DNA of 64,000 bases from Methanospirillum stamsii (GTDB taxonomy: Archaea > Halobacteriota > Methanomicrobia > Methanomicrobiales > Methanospirillaceae). The DNA is taken from positions 2,108,001 to 2,172,000 of the forward strand of contig NZ_CP176366.1 of assembly GCF_046244385.1 (NCBI RefSeq), written 5' to 3'. A model generated the notes under the pieces. That model had not been told where the DNA came from. It was given only the letters and a program-made list of their open reading frames with translations, and made no database searches. How positions within the stretch are numbered: the stretch's first letter is position 1; every line of letters begins with the position of its first letter. Made by a program: the position numbers and the translations under genes. Below are positions 9,759 to 18,594 of this stretch, piece after piece.

Positions 9759-11337
9759 ATGAAAAGATGGTATGGAAGTAGTATAGTCATTTTATTATTA
9801 CTATCGATGAGCTATGGGATTGTGTCTGCTGAAACCGGTTGGAAATTTCACTCTGATCTGCAGAATTCCGGCGTGTATGATGATGGGGGAGTAAGGCCGA
9901 CCCCAGAATTGCTCTGGAAGTTCAAAACCGATAGAGAAATAATGTCAAGTCCGACAGTCTCCAATGGTGTGGTGTTTTTTGGTTGTGTCGACTCTATCTT
10001 GTATGCCCTTGATGCAAGCACCGGAGTTAAAAAAATGGACGTTCAAGACAGGGGATGCGGTGGAATACTCCAGTCCCGCAGTTTCCAATGGTGTAGTGTT
10101 TTTTGGAAGTTGGGACTCTATCTTGTATGCCCTTGATGCAAGCACCGGGAATAAAATATGGTCCTTCAAGACTGGAGATTCGGTTTATTCAAGCCCCGCA
10201 ATTTTCAACGGTATTGTGTATTTTGGTAGTGAAGATGGTAACGTGTATGCTGTGGATGCAACTACTGGGAATGAAATTTGGAAGTTTAAGACGGGAGATG
10301 GGGTAAAATCAAGCCCCGCAATTTTCAACGGTATTGTTTATTTTGGTAGTGAAGATGGTAACGTGTATGCTGTGGATGCAACTACCGGGATTGAAATATG
10401 GAAGTTTAAGACGGGAGATTCGGTTTATTCAACCCCCGCAGTTTTCAACGGCGTAGTTTTTGTGGTGAGTAGGTGTGATAACTTGTATGCCCTAGATGCA
10501 AGCACTGGGAGTAAAATATGGATGTTCAAGCCTAGTGAGGATATTTTATACAGTGTCGCAGTCTCCAACGGCGTAGTGTATCTAGGAACATCGAATTTTT
10601 GGTCCGGACAACACAATTATGTTTATGCCCTAGATGCAAGCACTGGGAATAAAATATGGGCGTTCCAGGCGATTGAAGGGGGATTTGAATCAGATCCTGT
10701 CATCTCCAATGGTATTCTTTATGTTGGAAGTATTTCTGGTATTGTGTATGCATTAGATGCAGATACCGGTAATAAAAAATGGGAGTTCCAACCGGGAGGT
10801 CAGATCTGTAGTTCAGATCCTGCGATTTCTAATGGAGTTCTTTATGTAGGAAGTACTGATGGTTATTTATACGCCATCGGTAGACCTGCATCGCAGAACC
10901 CGAACTCCCAACTGACTCCTTCAACTTCCGACACCATTCAAACTTCAACTGCCCCGGTAAATCTGCTTCCTGATCTTACTATCACAAAAATTTCCATGAA
11001 ACAAATGAAGGACGTGATTGCGGGTACACTGACTATCGAAAATAAAGGAACTGGTGATGCCGGGAAATTTACCATCACCTATTTCCTCACTGATACGTTG
11101 AAAAATGATCTGATATTCGGAAATAACGGCATATATGTTCTGGGTGAAGATTCGGCGAACGGGCTTGCGGCAGGAGACCAACGTGATTCCAAAGATACAA
11201 AAATGTTCACAATACCAGGGAATGTTCCCCCCGGATCGTATGCCGTTGGAGTGTTCATAGATTCTAAGAATGTAGTAGAAGAATCGGATGAAGAGAATAA
11301 TGTTGTGTATGATATTAATTGGGTACAGGTAAGTTGA
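9759..11337 (+). pseudogene. Secreted PQQ-type beta-propeller with C-terminal CARDB domain, frameshifted
   Basis: One gene read in two frames. From the ATG at 9759 it encodes a signal peptide (SSIVILLLLSMSYGIVSA) and the first propeller repeats; this frame runs out at 10136. The correct continuation is in the next frame to 11337. The shift lies in a run of seven A at 10029-10035: six A would read GVKKWTFKTGD and keep the repeat consensus. About eight PQQ-like repeats of 40 residues (SSPAxxNGxVYxGSxDxxxYALDAxTGxxxWxFKT) make a beta-propeller, followed from about 10960 by a CARDB-like Ig domain. A secreted or surface binding role is likely. The extra A may be a real mutation, a phase-variable tract or a sequencing error. 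Confidence 0.75.
10176..10415 (+). repeat. Two adjacent 120-bp near-identical propeller repeats
   Basis: Bases 10176-10295 and 10296-10415 encode successive propeller blades and are almost identical at the DNA level, including synonymous positions. Other blades of the same gene are clearly more diverged, so this pair is a recent tandem duplication. Confidence 0.7.
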
Positions 11338-11489
11338 TAATCAAAATATTCTCCGTATTTTTAAACCGGAGTTCTAATGCAAACCAATGATTTCCTGACC
11401 ATATTGGTATAAGATAACTGAATGATTACAAATTTACTTAAAAATTAGACTGATAACAAAATTATCGTTAAAAATTTTCCTTTTTTTAA

Positions 11490-12536
11490 CTATGGTTTCC
11501 ATTCTTGGAATTCCGGCGGCCATGCATCACTATTCCATGTAGATTCAACCTCAATAATTCCTAAAGTTCCATGTAAAATCATCTGTCCAGCATCACGTGA
11601 AATACCAAAAACATATGGATTAGATAACAGTTCAGCCATATTTGAATGAGTTTCTGCTCCTTCTTTTATAAGACTTAAACTTTCTGAATATTTTGCTTTT
11701 AGAGGGTTATCCGGTTTTGATATTGCATTAATACGCTTTTCTGCACTGATCACATCGTTATAAAGAATGGTTGCAGCATCTACCGCTAAATAACCACCAC
11801 CTGAACAAGCGAGGTAATTCCAATGAGATACATCTTCTTCAATTATTTTATTGGAATATCCAACTTCTTTTTTATAATCTGAACTTACTTGATTGGTCAC
11901 AAAAAATCCAAATATCATCCATATGCTTACTCCTAATACTAAAATAACACCCAAAATTAAAAAATATTTATTTTTAGATATAGGTTTGTCATGTCTATGT
12001 GTTCTGGGATTTGGCATATGTTCCTGCTGATTTGTTCTTTGATAGCGATCATTTTGTTCAGGATTTCCTGCATCTGATTGATAATTCAATGTGTTGTTCG
12101 GTGCAGGTTGTTGAAATATCCCTTGTCCAGACATTTCTTGTCCTGAATATTCTGAGGGGTAATCAGTGAGAGTTTGGGATTGTTTCATCGGTTCCGGGTC
12201 ATGCGTTTGATATGGTGGATGGTATGGGGGGACATACATCCCCATGGATTTAGCCCAGGTTTTTACAATCCATTCAGCAGCATGGCCATCTACATGATAC
12301 ATTGATTCAAGTTCCCGGACCAGGTCGTCTATTATATCTGGATTATTTTTCATCGAAAAAAGGCGGCCCGGAATATTATAATTGATTGAGAGTTTTAAAA
12401 GACCTACTTCACGTAGATCATTGATTAAGGCATTAGTAAGAACAGAGGAATACATCTGGGAATTCGAATCATTCGGTGGACCATACTGTGTTAGTAGATC
12501 CCTCAACATATTCTGTAGGTCTTGAGGTTTGATCAT
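11490..12536 (-). CDS. YGPP-domain single-pass membrane protein
   Basis: A 348-residue protein. Residues 1-103 are the shared N-terminal domain (QYGPPNDSNSQMY, REVGLLKLS, AAEWIVKTWAKSMG). A Gln/Pro/Asn-rich linker runs to about residue 185, then a basic stop-transfer region and one hydrophobic helix (YFLILGVILVLGVSIWMIFG, 190-212). The last 130 residues are helical with no recognised domain and contain a single cysteine. The expected topology is N-terminal domain inside and helical domain outside. Its closest relative in the window is the remnant at 21,786-21,991, which matches residues around the linker and helix. No PKD or zinc ribbon is present, showing that the YGPP domain is the constant part of the family. 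Confidence 0.65.
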   Translation of the reverse strand: MIKPQDLQNMLRDLLTQYGPPNDSNSQMYSSVLTNALINDLREVGLLKLSINYNIPGRLFSMKNNPDIIDDLVRELESMYHVDGHAAEWIVKTWAKSMGMYVPPYHPPYQTHDPEPMKQSQTLTDYPSEYSGQEMSGQGIFQQPAPNNTLNYQSDAGNPEQNDRYQRTNQQEHMPNPRTHRHDKPISKNKYFLILGVILVLGVSIWMIFGFFVTNQVSSDYKKEVGYSNKIIEEDVSHWNYLACSGGGYLAVDAATILYNDVISAEKRINAISKPDNPLKAKYSESLSLIKEGAETHSNMAELLSNPYVFGISRDAGQMILHGTLGIIEVESTWNSDAWPPEFQEWKP

Positions 12537-12649
12537 ATCATTTACAATTTAAAAAATAAGATTATAAACCATTTCATTAACTCTAGTGCCTCTTTTCATT
12601 TAAAATTATGAATAAAGATGATGTAGTTTTATCCTTGCAATATCAGATA

Positions 12650-12765
12650 TTGTTCCACCCGGATCATATGCCGTTGTCGTGTTCATAGACTCTAACAATG
12701 TAGAAGAAGAATCGGATGAAGAGAATAATGTTGTGTATGATATTAGTTGGGTACAGGTAGGCTGA
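12650..12765 (+). pseudogene. 3' remnant of a CARDB-domain gene
   Basis: An open frame ending at 12765 encodes the last ~37 residues of the CARDB domain (PPGSYAVVVFIDSNNVEEES, then ENNVVYDISWVQVG). Bases 12652-12878, including the 3' flank, are almost identical to 14268-14494 at an offset of 1616. It has no start and the rest of the gene is gone. It marks the left end of the tandem duplication. Confidence 0.8.
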
Positions 12766-13942
12766 TATTCAAAATATTTTCTGTGTTTTAAACCGGAGTT
12801 CTAATCCAAATAGATTGGTAGTTTGACTGTATTGGTATGGGGTAACTGAATGATTGTATAAAATTAGGGATATTATTTAATTATTATCTGCTCGTTACCG
12901 TATTCTGTGGCCTAACTTTGCCACTGACAAGAAATTAATGTGTTCTTAGTGATGTTTGAATCGACCAAAACGCAAATAAAACTAAGAACCAATGAACTTG
13001 AGCCTAAGGAAATATATTCTTTCCCTTCAACGCATTTTCCTCGTTGATAATCTATATCCCTTATTCGATGATTTGTTTTCAAACAATCAAGAATTATGCA
13101 AATCTCATTGGTTATGGGTAGATATATATCAGAAAAAATGTTCAATTTTTTCTCAACATCGTAGAAAGTAGGTTATGCACAATCCCCTATCAATCACCCC
13201 GACATTTTTCTAAGCGATTTAAAATGTCGTTTATTCTCTTTTTGTTGAAAAACAAAAAAAGTGAGTGACTTTTTATTTTTTGACAAATATCGAATTATTT
13301 TGAACATCTGGTCCAGTTTAGATCATCTCACAGGACAAACTCACATTAAATATAGATATTGGAACAAGGAATATTTGATATGAAATTTTTGTATATTATC
13401 TGTTTATTATTGTTTTTGATGACAGCCTTACCAGTAGAAAGCCTCGCTTATGGTCCAAATGATAATCTTCTTAAGGCTATATCATTATTTAGATCCGAAC
13501 AATATTCAGAAGCATTAGATCTGTTTTACCAGGAACTCGCAAAAAATCCGACAGACACTAATATAATGGGTTGGATTGCAGGAACTTTAGAGATGTTAGG
13601 CCAATATGAGGATGCTTTGAATATTGAGAATCAAATTCTCGCTACTGATTTGAGTTATTCCGAAGATTTAGATGATAAATTAGAACTCTTACTCAAAATG
13701 GGTAGATATAATGAAGCTTTAGATGTATCTGATCAGCAAATTGCGATGTTGGGGGGGGATGGTTTTTCTCGACCTCGTACAATTTTTTTAAGGGGGAAAA
13801 CCCTGTCCCTATTAGGGAGGTATAATGAAGCTTTGGGTTTTTTTGATTCGTTAATCAGAGATGGTAGCCTGAAAGGGGAGTCATTAGAACAAAAAGCCTT
13901 AATCATGGAAAAATTAGGTCAGGATTATGAAGCTTTAGATTT
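12652..13942 (+). repeat. Tandem duplication, left copy
   Basis: This block (CARDB tail, intergenic DNA, 5' part of a TPR gene) reappears as 14268-14494 plus 16287-17352 once the insertion sequence between them is removed. The copies differ by few substitutions and two one-base indels in A-runs, so the duplication is recent. Left-copy sequence across 12869-12888 shows the uninterrupted site later hit by the insertion sequence in the right copy. Confidence 0.85.
12879..13379. other. Intergenic leader of the TPR gene (duplicated)
   Basis: This stretch, repeated at 16287-16789, carries no convincing gene. A 77-codon minus-strand frame at 12912-13145 is not preserved in the other copy because of a one-base indel, so it is probably not coding. 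The stretch before the ATG (attaaatatagat, near 13345-13357) is a plausible TATA region for the TPR gene. Confidence 0.45.
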
Positions 13943-14381
13943 ATCCAATTCCCAATTGACTCCTTCAATTTCTGATACCATTCATACTTCAACTGCCCCG
14001 ATAAATCTGCTTCCTGATCTCACTATTACAAAAATCTCCATGAAACAGAAGGAAAATGTGATTGCGGGTACACTGACTATCGAAAATAAGGGTTCTGGTG
14101 ATGCCGGGAAATTTACCATCACCTATTTCCTCACTGATACGTTGAAATATGATCCGATATTCGGAAATAACGACATATTTGTTCTGGGTGAAGATTCGGC
14201 AAACGGGCTTGCGGTAGGAGACCAACGTGATTCCAAAGACACAAAAATGTTCACAATCCCAGGGAATGTCTCCCCAGGATCATATGCCGTTGGCGTGTTC
14301 ATAGACTCTAACAATGTAGAAGAAGAATCGGATGAAGAGAATAATGTTGTGTATGATATTAGTTGGGTACAGGTAGGCTGA
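13380..14381 (+). CDS. Chimeric secreted TPR-CARDB protein
   Basis: Read from the ATG at 13380 (a TTG 21 bases upstream is in frame but lies before the signal peptide). Residues 1-24 are a signal peptide (MKFLYIICLLLFLMTALPV). TPR-like repeats follow to about residue 187 (SEALDLFYQELAKNP, EDALNIENQILA, NEALDVSDQQIA). At base 13942 the sequence switches without losing frame to a CARDB domain almost identical to the C-terminus of the propeller gene at 10.9-11.3 kb. The right-hand copy of the TPR gene has a different, cysteine-rich C-terminus, so this protein is the fusion made by tandem duplication. It would be exported. Whether it is expressed is unknown. Confidence 0.7.
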   Translation: MKFLYIICLLLFLMTALPVESLAYGPNDNLLKAISLFRSEQYSEALDLFYQELAKNPTDTNIMGWIAGTLEMLGQYEDALNIENQILATDLSYSEDLDDKLELLLKMGRYNEALDVSDQQIAMLGGDGFSRPRTIFLRGKTLSLLGRYNEALGFFDSLIRDGSLKGESLEQKALIMEKLGQDYEALDLSNSQLTPSISDTIHTSTAPINLLPDLTITKISMKQKENVIAGTLTIENKGSGDAGKFTITYFLTDTLKYDPIFGNNDIFVLGEDSANGLAVGDQRDSKDTKMFTIPGNVSPGSYAVGVFIDSNNVEEESDEENNVVYDISWVQVG

Positions 14382-14484
14382 TATTCAAAATATTTTCTGT
14401 GTTTTAAACCGGAGTTCTAATCCAAATAGATTGGTAGTTTGACTGTATTGGTATGGGGTAACTGAATGATTGTATAAAATTAGG

Positions 14485-14494
14485 GATATTATTT
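14485..14494. repeat. Target-site duplication, left (10 bp)
   Basis: gatattattt immediately precedes the insertion sequence and recurs at 16277-16286. The undisturbed single copy is at 12869-12878 in the duplicated sequence. Confidence 0.9.
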
Positions 14495-14601
14495 CATGTA
14501 AGACAGCTTTGGGATTAGATACTCAACTGAGCAAGAATGAGTGTTACTGACTAGGAATATCATTTCTTCAATAAATCCAAACCTTTATATATTTTCGGCG
14601 C

Positions 14602-14627
14602 CGCCCTACGGTGAGCACCGTCGGGCG
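14602..14627 (+). promoter_or_regulatory. Hairpin before transposase start
   Basis: cgccc/gggcg and acggtg/caccgt can pair around a short loop, with one mismatch, ending 11 bases before the transposase ATG. In an mRNA it would cover the leader and could limit translation, as in several insertion sequences; this role is inferred. Confidence 0.45.
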
Positions 14628-14638
14628 ACCTTCAGGAT

Positions 14639-15996
14639 ATGAAGACTTCTTCTTATAAGGGTCTGAAAAACCTGAAGGATTGCGTATTTCACAAATTGAA
14701 TCCCGATTTTATTGAAAATAAATCCCGGGAAACGGGATTTATTAAAAGAAAACGAAAACTCGACCCTGTTCTTTTAGTATTTGTTCTTGTTTTTGGAGTT
14801 AGCAGTCATCTGAAGCCCACATTAGAGGAGATTTACCGCCATTATGTTGATCTTGATGATAACCCAAAGATTAAAACTTCAATTCGTAATCAAAGTTTCA
14901 GAAAACGGTTTAAAGATGATTTAGTGACTTTTCTAAAATCTTTGTTGAATCATTATATCGATCAGACGGCTCATCAATCCCCTGCTCATTTAAAGGGAAT
15001 TGTTGAAGATTTCAAAGATATTTTAGTTCAAGACAGTAGTATTATTCGAATCAGTAAAAAACTCTACGATCTGCACCCTGCAGCACGTTCCCGTGACGAT
15101 TCTGCCGGATTAAAGATCCATGCAGTTTATAGTTCAGTATCCCATTCTGTGAAAAGTGCAATAATTACATCAGAAAGGGTTCATGACTCTAAAATGCTTA
15201 AAATTGGACGAGAAGTAGAAAATATTCTCCTTCTTTACGATCTGGGATACTATTCTCTTAAGACCGTTTCTAAAATTCAAGAATATGGAGGTTTTTTTGT
15301 AAGCAGGGTGAAAACGAATGCCGTTTTTAACGTTGTCACAATTAATTCAGGCCCCTCTGATTTTTTATCACTGGTAGACCGGAATTGCTTTATAAACATT
15401 AGTGGGGATGATTTTTTGGAAAAAATACCGAAAAAAGGTGTTTTTGATCTCATTTGTTCTTTTCATATAGACGATGAGCGTTTTAAAACGTAAAAATCCC
15501 AATATTTCAGGAATTCAGAGTAATTTGTGCTTGGAACCCACTCGCGAAAAAATGGCAGATCTATATGACAAATCTGGCTCATGAGCGTTTTTCTGCAGAT
15601 GATATTTATGAGTTATACCGGTTTCGCTGGGCGATTGAACTAATTTTCAAAGAATTAAAGAGTGACTACGATCTGGGGAAAATGTTTCTAGGGAATGAAC
15701 CTATGGCGTTGATTCACATTTATTCCATGTTAATTCGGTTCATTATTAGCAGAGAACTGTTTTGTTGGATTGTATCTTCGACCCGGAAAAATGACAAAGA
15801 CAAATATACCCCGCTGCTATGGTCAAAAGTGTTTACAGAGAAAGCATTAGAGTTTTTGAGCATACTGAATCAACAGTTATTTGGAAAAGGCAACGTGAAT
15901 AAACGGTGGGATAAATTGGAACGGTCATTGCGGCAACTCGCAAAAAGCCGCAACCAAAACGAAGTTCTAACATTGAAATTCTCAGAGATTCAGTAA
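14639..15996 (+). pseudogene. IS4-family DDE transposase, frameshifted
   Basis: The N-terminal 284 codons end at 15493 and the C-terminal 143 codons are read from the next frame to 15996. The break is at the run of four A at 15485-15488: one more A would read RFKNVKIPIFQEFRVIC and join the two parts. The C-terminal part contains YRFRWAIELIFKELKSD, the Y-x2-R-x3-E-x6-K signature of IS4 transposases including the catalytic glutamate. Without frameshifting or correction the enzyme lacks this residue and is inactive. A sequencing error in the A-run is possible. Confidence 0.85.
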
Positions 15997-16276
15997 GGTC
16001 TTTCATTAAGATCATTATTCTGAAGGAGGAATGGATAGTCCGGACTATCGTTAAAAAATCAAAAATTACTCGAAATTTGCCTTTTTTTTACTTATGACCA
16101 AATGAGGACACAACAATTTATTTTTGGACGGGTATGGTGGCACATTTGCGCTTCAGAGAAGTAGAAGAGACAAGGAGTGGGGTCGTGATCTCCACGAATA
16201 TGATATACTTGTTGTTACGTTATATGAAAAATGTATGTCACGATATCGAGATATTACTCCAAAGCTGTCTTACATG

Positions 16277-16286
16277 GATATTATTT
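16277..16286. repeat. Target-site duplication, right (10 bp)
   Basis: Second copy of gatattattt, directly after the right inverted repeat of the IS4-family element. Confidence 0.9.
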
Positions 16287-17352
16287 AATTATTATCTGCT
16301 CGTTACCGTATTCTGTGGCCTAATTTTGCCACTGACAAGAAATTAATGTGTTCTTAGTGATGTTTGAATCGACCAAAACGCAAATAAAACTAAGAACCAA
16401 TGAACTTGAGCCTAATGAAAATATATTCTTTCCCTTCAACGCATTTTCCTCGTTGATAATCTATATCCCTTATTCGATGATTTGTTTTCAAACAATCAAG
16501 AATTATGCAAATCTCATTGGTTATGGGTAGATATATATCAGAAAAAATGTTCAATTTTTTCTCAACATCGTAGAAAGTAGGTTATGCACAATCCCCTATC
16601 AATCACCCCGACATTTTTCTAAGCGATTTAAAATGTCGTTTATTCTCTTTTTGTTGAAAAACAAAAAAAAGTGAGTGACTTTTTATTTTTTGACAAATAT
16701 CGAATTATTTTGAACATCTGGTCCAGTTTAGATCATCTCACAGGACAAACTCACATTAAATATAGATATTGGAACAAGGAATATTTGATATGAAATTTTT
16801 GTATATTATCTGTTTATTATTGTTTTTGATGACAGCCTTACCAGTAGAAAGCCTCGCTTATGGTCCAAATGATAATCTTCTTAAGGCTATATCATTATTT
16901 AGATCCGAACAATATTCAGAAGCATTAGATCTGTTTTACCAGGAACTCGCAAAAAATCCGACAGACACTAATATAATGGGTTGGATTGCAGGAACTTTAG
17001 AGATGTTAGGCCAATATGAGGATGCTTTGAATATTGAGAATCAAATTCTCGCTACTGATTTGAGTTATTCCGAAGATTTAGATGATAAGTTAGAACTCTT
17101 ACTCAAAATGGGTAGATATAATGAAGCTTTAGATGTATCTGATCAGCAAATTGCGATGTTGGGGGGGGATGGTTTTTCTCGACCTTATACAATTTTTTTA
17201 AGGGGGAAAACCCTGTCCCTATTAGGGAGGTATAATGAAGCTTTGGGTTTTTTTGATTCATTAATCTCAGATGGTAGCCTGAAAGGGGAGTCATTAGAAC
17301 AAAAAGCCTTAATCATGGAAAAATTAGGTCAGGATTATGAAGCTTTAGATTT
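16287..17352 (+). repeat. Tandem duplication, right copy (TPR part)
   Basis: Matches 12879-13942 over its whole length apart from scattered substitutions and two one-base indels. The match ends inside the TPR gene at 17352, which defines the recombination point that produced the chimera upstream. Confidence 0.85.
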
Positions 17353-17686
17353 TTTATATCAGGCAAACGAGAAATTCTCCTACAATCAGGAAATACAGCA
17401 AGAAATTAATGATTTAAGGAACAAACTTGGCCTTGCACCGATAAAATTCGAAGTTGACCCAACAATCCCGCTCAATGAACAAACTGATGGAAGATATGAT
17501 AGCAACCAAATTCAGGTTTCAAACAATGATCCTGCCTCCGGTTCCAACTCAGGCATAACATGTGAGACTTGCTGTAAGTGGTTAGATTTGGGAACACGCG
17601 ATGCAACATATGAGGATATGTGGAACGCCAATCAAGATTTTTGTATACATTGCGACAAGTGTGCTCAATATGGTATATATGATTGA
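16790..17686 (+). CDS. Secreted TPR protein with C-terminal cysteine motif
   Basis: Starts at the ATG 16790 before a signal peptide identical to that of the chimeric copy. TPR-like repeats fill residues 30-215. The native C-terminus is cysteine-rich: CETCCKWLDLG near residue 265 and FCIHCDKCAQYG at the end. A CETCC motif also ends the 389-residue TPR protein at 22.8-23.9 kb, so the two belong to one family. The paired cysteines could bind a metal or form disulfides outside the cell; no function is known. This copy is taken as the parental form because its C-terminus is shared with another gene. Confidence 0.7.
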   Translation: MKFLYIICLLLFLMTALPVESLAYGPNDNLLKAISLFRSEQYSEALDLFYQELAKNPTDTNIMGWIAGTLEMLGQYEDALNIENQILATDLSYSEDLDDKLELLLKMGRYNEALDVSDQQIAMLGGDGFSRPYTIFLRGKTLSLLGRYNEALGFFDSLISDGSLKGESLEQKALIMEKLGQDYEALDFLYQANEKFSYNQEIQQEINDLRNKLGLAPIKFEVDPTIPLNEQTDGRYDSNQIQVSNNDPASGSNSGITCETCCKWLDLGTRDATYEDMWNANQDFCIHCDKCAQYGIYD

Positions 17687-17708
17687 GATTATGACATTGC
17701 CATACAGA

Positions 17709-18323
17709 CTAATCTGGAATTTTCCTTTTTGTGTTTTTGTTACTTTTTATTGAAAAAATTTCTATCAGATTTTTTTGTCTCCTTTCTTCCGTAAAACCAC
17801 TTTGAGTGATATATTGGGTTACGGTATAGATTCCAGGCTCTTCATAAATATGAGTAGGATCTTTCTCATTCGATTCTCTTCCATCTCCAAAATCCCATTG
17901 GTATCTTGCATCAGGATGAGTATATCTTGATGAAAACTTTACCTTTAATGGGGCATTTCCTGACTTGAGATCACAAGAAAAATCTGCATAAATTTGAGTG
18001 GGTTTGGCAATAATTAAAAATTTTTTTAGTGTTTTTGAATCATCAGTTCCACTAGAAACGATAAGAGAGACCGTGTATCTTCCGGGTTTATAATACGTAT
18101 GAATAGGATCATAATCACCAGAGGTAGTGCCATCTCCAAAATCCCATAATGTTATAATTATATTTCCTTCTGATTCATTTGAGAATGAAACTGTCAGTGG
18201 TGCATATTCCGGTAAAATTGAACACCCTGTCCGTTTGATCCTAAGCAACCTTTCCGTTAATTTTGAACAGTGAGTCCGTTCAAATTGAACACTCTTTCCA
18301 GGATTATTGATGAGGTCAATCAT
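17709..18323 (-). pseudogene. C-terminal fragment of the interrupted PKD gene
   Basis: Carries two PKD domains (LWDFGDGTTS, YQWDFGDGRES) and the basic C-terminus. The first ~38 codons of this frame come from the inserted 388-bp element and are not original protein. No proper start of its own is evident. Confidence 0.8.
18207..18211. repeat. 5-bp target duplication of the 388-bp insertion
   Basis: ttccg at 18207-18211 recurs at 18595-18599. Excising one copy with the intervening DNA restores the PKD reading frame exactly. Confidence 0.75.
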
Positions 18324-18594
18324 CCTTATGAATCATTGGACCGATGAACCGAATCTCCGCGAAGGGGGGATACTTGCCTATCCCACCGAGCCTATCACTG
18401 TCAGGGGGTTGGGTCCAAGGGAGGGGGGCAAAGTCCCCCCACCCTTGATGTTTTTCTTCGGAGTCCTTTAAGAAACTCAAATGTAAGAAGTGTTCAATAT
18501 CACCGGAAGGGGTGTTCAACTTGAGCGGAACCAGTGTTCAATTTGAACGGACTCACTGCTCAGATCAGGTCGGAATATACAGTGGGATTACTCA
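18212..18594. mobile_element. Non-autonomous IS21-like element (MITE)
   Basis: This insertion has no credible gene. Near its ends it holds several copies of a gtgttcaa/ttgaacac motif; the pair cagtgagtccgttcaaattg at about 18269 and its complement ending about 18557 forms a 25-bp perfect inverted repeat (18269-18293 with 18533-18557, to within a base). Multiple terminal repeats and a 5-bp duplication fit the IS21 family. A G-rich/C-rich hairpin lies in the centre. Family assignment is inferred from end structure, as no transposase is present. Confidence 0.65.
18416..18447. repeat. Strong GC-rich hairpin inside the MITE
   Basis: caaggg-agggggg and tcccccc-a-cccttg pair around a loop of a few bases, giving about 13 base pairs. 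It is unlike the AT-rich surroundings. It could stop transcription or be an element-specific structure. Confidence 0.6.

Larger units (their letters stand above)
14495..16276 (+). mobile_element. Complete IS4-superfamily insertion sequence, 1,782 bp
   Basis: The element is bounded by perfect 18-bp inverted repeats: catgtaagacagctttgg at 14495-14512 and its complement at 16259-16276. Both ends are flanked by gatattattt. A 10-bp target duplication and CAT ends fit the ISH8/IS231-type subgroups of IS4. It carries one transposase gene, frameshifted. Bases 15997-16258 between the transposase and right end hold no gene; a perfect 16-bp palindrome gatagtccggactatc sits at 16034-16049. Confidence 0.9.

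Noticed and set aside
9964..10040. ATG at 9964 as the start of the propeller gene
   Set aside because: Before the A7 run this frame is out of register with the propeller repeats; the signal peptide at 9759 is in the other frame.
12912..13145. 77-codon minus-strand frame before the TPR gene
   Set aside because: The duplicated copy at 16.3-16.6 kb has a one-base indel that breaks it, and it resembles no family.
18316..18519. Minus-strand 67-codon frame inside the 388-bp element
   Set aside because: It runs across the GC-rich hairpin and end repeats, has no family resemblance and no sensible start.
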